From positions 1-10,322 of the forward strand of contig JAODGL010000042.1 of the NCBI GenBank assembly GCA_025464585.1: 10,322 bases of DNA. The letters run 5' to 3'. Below the pieces are notes generated by a model, which saw nothing but the letters and a program-made list of their open reading frames with translations, made no database searches and was not told the DNA's origin. This document shows, one piece after another, positions 1 to 7,034 of the stretch (position 1 is the stretch's first letter; every line of letters begins with the position of its first letter). The stretch is from Methanosarcinales archaeon. Its GTDB lineage: Archaea > Halobacteriota > Syntropharchaeia > Alkanophagales > Methanospirareceae. A program made the translations under genes and the position numbers.

Positions 1-8
1 TTGTATTC

Positions 9-624
9 TTACACCAGATACTTAAACAAAACTTGCGGGTCTATCAACACGCCAATCTGCGGATAAGGACTTTCAGGCAATACCCCTGAGAAATCTATTA
101 CCTTTAGCAAATCCTCACGGAAATTCTAAAGCTTCTTCCCATAGATTATCAAACCATTTGTTTAAATAAAGTACTTCCTCTCTCGATGTAAGCAATACAT
201 TTAACTCCTTATTTTTCGTATAGCTTCACATCTATTACGTTATGGGCAACAAAATCCTTTAAGTCCTCAATTGTTTTATCTGCTCTTCGTTCAGTTTCCT
301 CTTTTGCAAACCTTCTATCATTCTTTGCTTGAACAGTTCCCTTAGTTTATAACCGGCGACCAATTCTTCTTTTGTCGGATACGTAGTTTCATTTCCCATC
401 ACAATCTTCAGAAACGGGGAATTATCATAATTACCAGGGAAATCGCTCTCTACTAAAGAGAATCCAGTTAAAAAGAAATATCCAATAGCAAATTTAGCCT
501 CTTCTGACCTTCTTATCCGGTCTTTTAAGACTCTTATTAGTTCCCAGATATTACAAAAGAGCGAAAGAAGAAGGTTACAGGTCTCGTAAATTGATGCGCT
601 AAAAGATGACATAGATAACGACAT
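9..624 (-). pseudogene. Decayed 5' part of a PLD-domain (SNF2-type) helicase gene
   Basis: Read on the minus strand, four pieces in different frames follow each other in the order of one protein. 624-259 encodes 121 residues with an N-terminal region typical of helicases that carry a phospholipase D (PLD)-like domain (AKFAIGYFFLTGF, LKIVMGNET, ELVAGYKLRELF), then stops. Shifting one frame at about 265 continues with LKDFVAHNVIDVKLYEK until a stop at 209-211. A third frame from 210 gives ELNVLLTSREEV and LNKWFDNLWEEALEF until a stop at 115-117. A fourth frame from 119 gives REDLLKVIDFSGVLPES and PYPQIGVLIDPQVLFKYLV until a stop at 9-11. The segment that should lie between LYEK and ELNVLL, where PLD proteins carry the HxK catalytic motif, is missing. 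The family call is from remembered motif order and is moderate. The decay itself (three frame breaks plus a deletion) is directly visible. The ATPase domains would lie beyond the window edge, if they exist. Confidence 0.6.
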
Positions 625-759
625 AAGAATATTAAGCGAAATAACCGATTCCGTAAGAAAAATAGATCTATTTTCAATATGGTTTGCATCGAGTAAAGGA
701 ACAGGAAGAGAAGGAGCTATCTGTTTATGATATTCCGAAAATTGTATGCAGTATGCTGT
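589..759 (+). pseudogene. Possible remnant of decayed coding DNA, unrecognised
   Basis: No intact gene lies between 625 and 823. On the plus strand, a stop-free stretch beginning about 589 reads KDDIDNDIRILSEITDSVRK and continues without an ATG to a stop at about 730. An adjacent frame gives KEQEEKELSVYDIPKIV, ending at a stop about 759. Both look like soluble charged helices rather than random translation, which suggests a scrap of a former gene with one frame break. The first piece resembles the linker between the two ATPase lobes of SNF2-type helicases, but this is only an impression. It begins opposite the first codons of the minus-strand helicase relic. It could also be chance, given the AT-rich composition. 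Confidence 0.25.
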
Positions 760-779
760 GGTAGAAAGAAATGGTAGCT

Positions 780-788
780 TTTTATAAA
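780..788 (+). promoter_or_regulatory. Archaeal TATA box for the AsnB-Dph6 fusion gene
   Basis: TTTTATAAA lies 36 bases before the ATG at 824. Archaeal transcription usually starts about 22-27 bases beyond the box, so the message would begin near 808-813 with a very short leader holding the GGAG ribosome binding site at 814-817. The distances agree with each other and support the chosen start codon. Confidence 0.7.
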
Positions 789-823
789 CCCTCTTTCATT
801 GTTTCTTTTTAAAGGAGAAGTTT

Positions 824-2884
824 ATGTGCGAAATAGCAGGGGTTTTCAACCACGAAAAATCCGTAGAACTTGTAATCAAGGGCTTAAAAGTACTGAAGCA
901 CCGAAAAGAATCAGACGTCTGGATTGGCACCCAAAACCGTGTTTGGTATTCAAAAGACTTACAAGAATTAGAACAAGCCGTGAAAGGGGAGAAAAGTAAA
1001 AGCTGCATTGCATGTTGCACACACAAAACTTCTCTTTTAGGAAGAGATTTTAAAGGCAAGTTTGTAGCAGATGCGGAGGAAATTTATAACCATGATGAGC
1101 TTTCATTGGCGAATGGAGCGTATGCATTTGCTTATTGGATACGTGAAGACGATTGTGATGAGTTGCATATAGCACGGGATATAATAGGCATAAAGCCTGT
1201 TTGTTTCGCACATGCCGATGGATTTGCATTTGCTTCGGAAAAGAAGGGATTAGAAGCGATGGGGTTTCCGCATGCGATTGTGCTTGACCCACGTGTGCTC
1301 TTGAAGTACAACATAAAAGAAGACAGGCTGAGTTTCGAGAAACGAGATTCTTTTGACCTTGAACCGGAGATAGAGGAAGATAAGGAGAAGATAAAGGAAG
1401 AATTGCTGAAATTGGTGCGAGAAAGCATTTCGAGAAGGATACCACCGGGCGAGAAATTTGGCGTGCTCTTCTCCGGCGGATTAGATTCTACTCTTATTGC
1501 TTATTTGTGTAAGGATTTAGGAATGGATTTTGTCTGTTACACCGTGGCGGTGGAAGAGCGGGGGATGAAAGAAGCGGAGGATTTGCGATATGCGAAGCGT
1601 ATTGCATCGGATTTTGGATTTGAGTTAAAAATAAAGAGAATAGAAGTCGAAGAGCTTGAGAAATATCTTACGGAAGTCGTTCCCTTAGTCGAGGATACCG
1701 ATGTCGTGAAGGTGAGTGTGGCTTTGCCTTTATATTTGGCTTGTGAGTTCGCAAGAGAAGAAGGGATAAAGACGGTTTTATATGGTCTCGGCACGGAGGA
1801 ACTATTCGCGGGATACGAAAGACATAAACGGATAAAAAAAGAGGACCTGAACAAAGAATGCCTATCCGGGCTGTTGGGGATGTATATGCGAGACCTTTAC
1901 CGGGATGAACTGGTAGCAAAATCACAGGGGATTTCATTACGGGCACCGTTTTTGGCTGCGGAACTTGTGGATTATGCATTGCGAATACCCGCGTCGTATA
2001 AATTGTCAGATAAGGGAAACAAGATGATTATAAGAGAAATAGCGAGAGACCTTGGGCTGGTGGAAGTCGCGAGCAGGAAAAAAAGAGCGGTTCAGTATGG
2101 CTCGAATGTTCTTAAGGCAATAGAAAAGCTCGCAAAGAGAAATGGGTTCAAGTATAAGAAAGATTATCTGAGGTCTTTTTACCCTTCTCGAAATATAAAG
2201 TTGGGCTGCCTCTTCAGCTCTGGTAAGGACAGTGCTTATGCACTATGGCTCATACAGAAGGAAGGCTATCCGGTAGAATGTTTAATCACCATAAAAAGCC
2301 TGAATCCCGAATCGTATATGTTCCACACACCTGCGATAGAACTGGTAGAGCTGCAAGCCGATGCGATTGGCTTGCCTTTGATTATGAAAGAGACGCACGG
2401 CGAGAAAGAGAAGGAACTGGAGGACCTGCGAGCTGCTTTTAGAGAAGCAAAGGAGAGATACAGGATAGAAGGTGTTATAACAGGCGCTTTATGGAGTGAA
2501 TATCAAAAAGAGCGAATAGAACGGATTGCAGCAGAAGAAAATCTCAAGGTGTTCTCGCCTTTATGGCATATCAATCAGGAAACAGAGATGCGGCTCGTGG
2601 TAGCTAATTTCGAGGTGATTTTTACTGGCATCAGTGCGTACGGTTTAGACCGGAGCTGGCTTGGCAGGAGGATAACGATGGAAGATGTTGAACAGTTGGT
2701 GGAATTGAACAAAAGAGTAAAGATAAATATCGCAGGAGAAGGTGGTGAATTTGAATCTCTGGTCCTGGATGGACCTGCGTCAATGTTCCGGAAAAGACTT
2801 GTTATATTAAAAAGTGAGATAGTGGAAGAGGGAGAAAATACCGCAAGATTGGTGGTGAAAGAGGCGAAATTGGTGGCGAAATGA
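824..2884 (+). CDS. Asparagine synthetase-like / Dph6 diphthine-ammonia ligase fusion protein
   Basis: This 686-residue cytoplasmic protein has three domains. Residues 1 to ~190 form a class II (Ntn) glutamine amidotransferase with the nucleophile Cys2 (MCEIAGVF). It is shorter than usual, and the family NGEIYN oxyanion motif appears as AEEIYN (84-89). Residues ~190-450 form an AsnB-type synthetase with the PP-loop ATP site SGGLDS (217-222), the motif GLGTEELFAGY (321-331) and RAPFL (373-377). Residues ~457-686 form a full-length Dph6/MJ0570-family domain with a second PP-loop SSGKDS (465-470), FHTPAIELVELQA, GLDRSWLG and GEGGEFE (638-644). AsnB makes asparagine from aspartate, ATP and glutamine. 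Dph6 amidates diphthine on translation factor EF2 using ATP and ammonia. The start is fixed by the need for Cys2 and by GGAG seven bases upstream. The gene seems monocistronic. Domain calls are firm; whether the first half still makes asparagine is uncertain. Confidence 0.9.
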   Translation: MCEIAGVFNHEKSVELVIKGLKVLKHRKESDVWIGTQNRVWYSKDLQELEQAVKGEKSKSCIACCTHKTSLLGRDFKGKFVADAEEIYNHDELSLANGAYAFAYWIREDDCDELHIARDIIGIKPVCFAHADGFAFASEKKGLEAMGFPHAIVLDPRVLLKYNIKEDRLSFEKRDSFDLEPEIEEDKEKIKEELLKLVRESISRRIPPGEKFGVLFSGGLDSTLIAYLCKDLGMDFVCYTVAVEERGMKEAEDLRYAKRIASDFGFELKIKRIEVEELEKYLTEVVPLVEDTDVVKVSVALPLYLACEFAREEGIKTVLYGLGTEELFAGYERHKRIKKEDLNKECLSGLLGMYMRDLYRDELVAKSQGISLRAPFLAAELVDYALRIPASYKLSDKGNKMIIREIARDLGLVEVASRKKRAVQYGSNVLKAIEKLAKRNGFKYKKDYLRSFYPSRNIKLGCLFSSGKDSAYALWLIQKEGYPVECLITIKSLNPESYMFHTPAIELVELQADAIGLPLIMKETHGEKEKELEDLRAAFREAKERYRIEGVITGALWSEYQKERIERIAAEENLKVFSPLWHINQETEMRLVVANFEVIFTGISAYGLDRSWLGRRITMEDVEQLVELNKRVKINIAGEGGEFESLVLDGPASMFRKRLVILKSEIVEEGENTARLVVKEAKLVAK

Positions 2885-2945
2885 TTAATAGAACTATACA
2901 TTTTAATAAAATCCAAATCAGACATCATATCCTCCTTTTCACCCA

Positions 2946-5789
2946 TTATTTCTTCTTATACTTATAAAACCTACGGTTTAAAATTTCCTTTTCTGATTCA
3001 ATTATTATATCTATCAAATGATCGCATACTTCTCCTTCCTGTTTCAGAATCTCCGCGGCATCACCTACTTTAATTCCCCTGCCAGCCAAAATAAGCAAAG
3101 CCGCTTTACCGTAGGTTGAAACCAACTCCGCCGATTTTATCGCATCTGTAATCAACTTACTTTCTTGCTTGCCTTTACTTTTCCGTATCTCCTTCTTTAT
3201 TTCGTTCTCATCCGCATTTAACGCTCCTATCCTGTTTGATTCGCATTCCGGGCACAGAAGTTTCTCCGGGTCCACATCGTTTATTCTCCTAATCTCTGCA
3301 TACTGCCAGCAATTTGTGCATACAAAAGTCAAGGATTCGTCCAACAACCTTGCTTTTACGTATTTTATTATGACCCGATGCATCCTTTCCGGTGGGATTA
3401 TTTCGTAGCCCCTTTTTATTACTTCGACAATCCCTGCAATAGGACTGCCCTCCTTTCCTTTTATTACCGCTATTTTTAGCACTCCCTCGTTTATCCGTTT
3501 TAAAAGCAGTGCAGTCAGTTCTATATCCACATCCTTATCCCGAGCTTCTCTAATAGCTTCATCAAATATCGCAGAGCCCTCAAAACTCCTTATCAAGTTA
3601 TCCAGGTCGAGGTCGCTCAGTGATGCATCCTTTGCTAAAGCACCAAATCTCCTTGCCACATGGATAAACCTGCGTTTAAATAACCTGCTTCTGACTAATG
3701 CTTTCAATGCGAGCTTTTCGATTGGTCTGGCAGATAAATCAAGGATAATCTCCTCGACATCCTCTGGCTCCAATTCGGGTCCTTCGGGTTTGAGCATTAT
3801 CCGGTAAGGGTCCTGTTGCACGCCCACAGGCGCGCCTATCCTGTCAGATATTACAGTAGCTAAGAGCATAGCTAAAGTTCTATTCGCAAGTAGCCCAAAG
3901 GAGCAGTGCAGGATTATGTATTCATTCCATCTTTCGAGCGTTAACAGCTTATCCGTCGGCACAGGATAACCCATTTTTATCTGCTGAACAACTTCGTCTA
4001 AAGCTCTTGTAATAGTCTCCTCGCTGCAAGGATATTCCTTTAAGAGTTTTTTTTCTTCCACATACCCACGAATTTTACCCACCTCTTCCGCAACTTCATA
4101 AGGAACTGGAATCTCTTCACCCACCCAGCTTGGGATGGAACCCGTGGGGTCATCTTCCTGCTTTACATAAATCCTGCCCCCGTACAGGTGCAGTATTTTC
4201 CACACACGACCGCCTTCGATGAACTTGTTCCCGGGATTGCCGTATTCTGCAACAAAGGCTTCATCTAAGACACCTACTGGTTTATCTTCCTCATTCAAGA
4301 CCAAAAAATGTTTTTCTTCTGGAATCATGGATAAATGCTCGAAATAATAGCTGTAAAGCGGTTTTATCCGTTTAGGTCTCAGAAATACTTTGTCCTCGGC
4401 AGAGAACCACACAAGCCTTGGAATGCGGGAATACATGTAGTTTAAAACGGTGACCAATTCTTGCTCCCCGAGGTCGCGGTAAGGATATGCTTTTTTTATT
4501 AAGTTCAAAGCTTCTTCAAAGCTCCATCTCCTCTTCGCTATAAGTAATCCCGCTATTTGATGCGCAAGTACATCAAGCGGCTTATGTGGAATACTGGCGG
4601 GCTCTAAATCTTCCGCGAGAGCGCGGCGACAAATTACTAAAGCTTCTAAGGCATCATCTGAATCCTGAACCACTATTGCTCCATTTGCAATGCCACCTAT
4701 TTTATGACCACTTCTGCCTATACGCTGAAGAAGCCTTGTCACCTGTCTCGGTGAGTTATACTGAATAACAAAATCCAGTCTTCCGATGTCTATCCCTAAT
4801 TCTAACGAGCTCGTGCAGATAATGCCATGCAATTTGCCCTCTTTAATTCCCTTTTCAACACCAATTCGTGTCGGCTTAGAGAGCGAGCCATGATGTACAC
4901 CCATGAGAAAGTTTAAATCCCAAACGCGGAACCTGCTGCCAAGAATTTCTGTTATCGAGCGAGTATTTGTGAATATCAGAGTAGATTTATGCTGTTCGAC
5001 AAGTCTTCTCATCAATCGTAACCGGGCAGCAACTTCCGGATATGTATAAAGCTCCTCCGCCAGTTTATAATCCTGCGAATTGGCTTTTGGATAATAGACT
5101 TCTACCTGCATTGACCTGGCTACGGGGACGTTGATTATCTCGCAATCCCTCTCTGTTCCGACCAGGAATTTAGCCACTCTATCCGGAGAGCCAATGGTCG
5201 CGGATAAGCCGATGATTTGAAAATCACCTTTTTTCAGGTAGCGAAGCCGCTCCAGCGCCAGTGCTAACTGTGAGCCTCGTTTGTCGCATGCGAGTTCATG
5301 CACTTCATCTACGATTACCCATTCGACCGAGACGAGGTGCTGACGCATAATTCTACCCGGTAATATCGCCTGTAAAGTCTCCGGTGTGGTAATCAAGATG
5401 TCAGGTGGGACCATTGCCTGCGCCTCTCTTTCCCTTGTAGAGGTATCGCCATGTCGCACTCCTAACCTCAGGTCAAGCCTTTTACACCACCATTGTAATC
5501 GTTCAAGCATGTCGCGATTCAAAGCCTTCAGGGGCGTTATGTAAAGGACTTTTATCCCTGTTTCAGTCCCCCCTCTTCCTTTTCGCTCTGTTTTGATTAA
5601 TGCATCCAAGACAGGTAAAAGTGCCGCTTCGGTCTTTCCCGTTGCCGTTGGTGCAATTAACAATACGTTCTTTCCTTCTATTATTGAAGGGATGGCTTTT
5701 TTTTGTGGTTCTGTTGGTGTAGAGAAGCCCTTTTCCTGAATGGCTTTTTGAATAGGGGTCGAAAAAGAGGCGAATATTTTTGGCTCCAT
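2946..5789 (-). CDS. lhr: Lhr-family DExH ATP-dependent helicase
   Basis: The 947-residue product is a superfamily 2 helicase of the archaeal/bacterial Lhr (large helicase-related) group, thought to unwind DNA or DNA-RNA hybrids in repair. Visible motifs are a Q-motif-like FSTPTEPQKKAIP (22-34), Walker A APTATGKTEAA (46-56), TPLKALNRD, TTPETLQ, the DEVH box (161-164), SAT (196-198), TNTRS, HHGSL, SSLELGIDIG and motif VI QRIGRSGH (355-362). The later DVLAHQIAGLL stretch is typical of Lhr. The remainder should hold the Lhr winged-helix and C-terminal domains. Near the end, Cys824, Cys827, Cys846 and Cys849 (CTNC, CPEC) form a likely zinc ribbon. Length fits archaeal Lhr proteins. ATG at 5789 starts about 18 bases from an AT-rich TATA-like element at 5807-5818, with only a weak GAGAA ribosome site. 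The gene is convergent with the AsnB-Dph6 gene, with a 61-base gap. Confidence 0.92.
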   Translation of the reverse strand: MEPKIFASFSTPIQKAIQEKGFSTPTEPQKKAIPSIIEGKNVLLIAPTATGKTEAALLPVLDALIKTERKGRGGTETGIKVLYITPLKALNRDMLERLQWWCKRLDLRLGVRHGDTSTREREAQAMVPPDILITTPETLQAILPGRIMRQHLVSVEWVIVDEVHELACDKRGSQLALALERLRYLKKGDFQIIGLSATIGSPDRVAKFLVGTERDCEIINVPVARSMQVEVYYPKANSQDYKLAEELYTYPEVAARLRLMRRLVEQHKSTLIFTNTRSITEILGSRFRVWDLNFLMGVHHGSLSKPTRIGVEKGIKEGKLHGIICTSSLELGIDIGRLDFVIQYNSPRQVTRLLQRIGRSGHKIGGIANGAIVVQDSDDALEALVICRRALAEDLEPASIPHKPLDVLAHQIAGLLIAKRRWSFEEALNLIKKAYPYRDLGEQELVTVLNYMYSRIPRLVWFSAEDKVFLRPKRIKPLYSYYFEHLSMIPEEKHFLVLNEEDKPVGVLDEAFVAEYGNPGNKFIEGGRVWKILHLYGGRIYVKQEDDPTGSIPSWVGEEIPVPYEVAEEVGKIRGYVEEKKLLKEYPCSEETITRALDEVVQQIKMGYPVPTDKLLTLERWNEYIILHCSFGLLANRTLAMLLATVISDRIGAPVGVQQDPYRIMLKPEGPELEPEDVEEIILDLSARPIEKLALKALVRSRLFKRRFIHVARRFGALAKDASLSDLDLDNLIRSFEGSAIFDEAIREARDKDVDIELTALLLKRINEGVLKIAVIKGKEGSPIAGIVEVIKRGYEIIPPERMHRVIIKYVKARLLDESLTFVCTNCWQYAEIRRINDVDPEKLLCPECESNRIGALNADENEIKKEIRKSKGKQESKLITDAIKSAELVSTYGKAALLILAGRGIKVGDAAEILKQEGEVCDHLIDIIIESEKEILNRRFYKYKKK

Positions 5790-5806
5790 TTCTGTTCTCT
5801 TTCAGT

Positions 5807-5818
5807 AATATATTTAAT
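5807..5818 (-). promoter_or_regulatory. Probable TATA element for lhr
   Basis: Read on the minus strand the segment is TTAAATATATTA, ending about 18 bases before the lhr ATG. The message would be leaderless or nearly so, which agrees with the lack of a strong ribosome binding site. The surrounding 118-base gap between lhr and the radical SAM frame is AT-rich and shows no other clear signal. Confidence 0.4.
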
Positions 5819-5907
5819 ATTACGGTTTATCATAATCAATCCTAACGCGATGCCTCTTACTGTTATAACTAAACACATAATTATTATTCATCGGGTTAAT
5901 AAACTGG

Positions 5908-6663
5908 GTGGAGAAATCAAGGCGGGCTTATACTAATAGCACACCGCTGGAAGGGGCTATAATAACAGGAGGCGAACCAACTCTGGACAGGGGTTTTTTG
6001 CTTGACCTTGTGCTAAATCTCAAAAGGCGTGTGGAAGTGAAACACATCACGTTATCCACGAACGGATATTTATTGGACAGGGATTACGTAATGAAATTGA
6101 AAGAAGCAGGTCTCGACGAAGTTAAGCTTGACATAAAAGCATACAATGAGCAAATCCACCAGTGGTACACTGGCATGCCCAATCGCCCGGTTCTTATGGC
6201 TGCAAGATACCTCAGTGAAAGCAAACTCGATTTCAGGGTTGAAACGGTCTTGATGCCGGGGATAGTAGATGAGGAAGAAATCGAGCGAATAGCTGCTTTT
6301 TTAGCCATGATTGATTCGGGAATCAAATATAAAATCGTTAAGTTTGCACCTGGTGAAGCGAGGGAAAAAGTAGCAAGAAGACCGGGTGACGAAGAGATTG
6401 AACGTGCGGTTAATTCTGCTTTAAAATACCTGAGGAACGTTGCCGGGGGCAAAGCCTGTGTACAGCAATTTGCTCTTACTTCTACGGAATCGAGAGCAGA
6501 GGAGATGAAAAAGTGGGTCAGGGTGTATCCTGATATGAAAACAGAGACAATAATCGCAAAACCGGGAGGGTTTGAAGTGTCCTATTATACTAAGCATATC
6601 AATCATTTCTTCAGCCAATGCTATTTAACCTCAACCATACCAATAGCATTATGCACGCAATAA
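5908..6663 (+). pseudogene. Radical SAM protein lacking its N-terminal Fe-S motif (probably 5'-truncated)
   Basis: The 251-residue frame, opened by a GTG at 5908, matches the middle and C-terminal parts of radical SAM activating enzymes of the pyruvate formate-lyase/anaerobic ribonucleotide reductase activase type. Visible are the SAM-binding ITGGEPTL (19-26), the strand-helix unit HITLSTNGYLL, DEVKLDIKAY, the RVETVLMPGIVDEEEIERIA segment and KYKIVKFAPGEAR. The CxxxCxxC motif that binds the catalytic [4Fe-4S] cluster should lie some 40-80 residues before GGE. The frame is stopped at 5878-5880, and no such motif appears in any plus-strand frame back to the lhr start at 5789. Without it the enzyme could not cleave SAM. 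The GTG has no convincing ribosome site (the only purine run lies after it). The 3' end runs 43 bases into the convergent ferredoxin gene. Truncation by deletion or rearrangement is likeliest; an assembly join or a non-catalytic protein is possible. Confidence 0.75.
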
Positions 6664-7034
6664 TCTGCGCATTCACCACAGTATTTGCACACGATAGGCT
6701 TATTCCGCTCGTCATCCCAGAAAATAGCACCCATGATACAGGCTTGTGCACAGAAGCCACAGCCTATGCATTTAGCCTCGTTCAATATCACTCCCCCTCC
6801 TTTACGCTCCCTTAAAGCACCCGTAGGGCACACCCTTGCGCATGGCGGATTCTCACATGCCCGGCAGACAACAATTACAAAACCTCGCTCTATACCACCC
6901 GCTGACCTCACCCTTATCGCCGACTTGTCAAAACCCCCTCTACCTACCCTTCTCGAACATGCAAACATGCATTCCATGCACCCGATGCATTTGTTCACAT
7001 CCAGTGCCGCTAATTTTTTACCTGAAGAGGTCAT
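6621..7034 (-). CDS. Four-cluster [4Fe-4S] ferredoxin, HycB/CooF-like electron carrier
   Basis: The 137-residue soluble protein carries sixteen cysteines in four groups: Cys16/19/22/26 (CIGCMECMFAC), Cys57/60/65/69 (CRACENPPCARVCP), Cys89/92/95/99 (CIGCGFCAQAC) and Cys116/119/122/126 (CKYCGECADYC). This is the pattern of the electron-transfer subunits of hydrogenases, CO dehydrogenase (CooF), molybdopterin oxidoreductases and tungsten aldehyde oxidoreductases, and it should bind four [4Fe-4S] clusters. No signal peptide or membrane segment is visible, so it acts in the cytoplasm. The ATG at 7032-7034 lies inside the last codons of cofE (17-base overlap), preceded by AAGGAAG, which implies translation coupled to cofE. 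No catalytic partner lies in the same operon, so its donor and acceptor are unknown. The divergent FrhB-like protein is one candidate by proximity only. Confidence 0.92.
   Translation of the reverse strand: MTSSGKKLAALDVNKCIGCMECMFACSRRVGRGGFDKSAIRVRSAGGIERGFVIVVCRACENPPCARVCPTGALRERKGGGVILNEAKCIGCGFCAQACIMGAIFWDDERNKPIVCKYCGECADYCVHNAIGMVEVK

Noticed and set aside
1050..1979. Several 98-131 codon minus-strand open frames under the fusion gene
   Set aside because: They mirror the AsnB coding strand, have Ser-rich or otherwise improbable composition, and no motifs.
2885..2945. Possible shared terminator between the convergent fusion and lhr genes
   Set aside because: The gap is AT-rich with a short pyrimidine run but has no hairpin or clear T-tract that I can support.
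2575..2946. 123-codon minus-strand frame ending inside the fusion gene
   Set aside because: It is mostly antisense to the well-conserved Dph6 domain and its start abuts the lhr stop; composition is that of a shadow frame.
5703..5936. 77-codon plus-strand frame spanning the lhr start and the following gap
   Set aside because: Checked as a possible source of the missing radical SAM N-terminus; it has no CxxxCxxC motif, and half of it is antisense to lhr.
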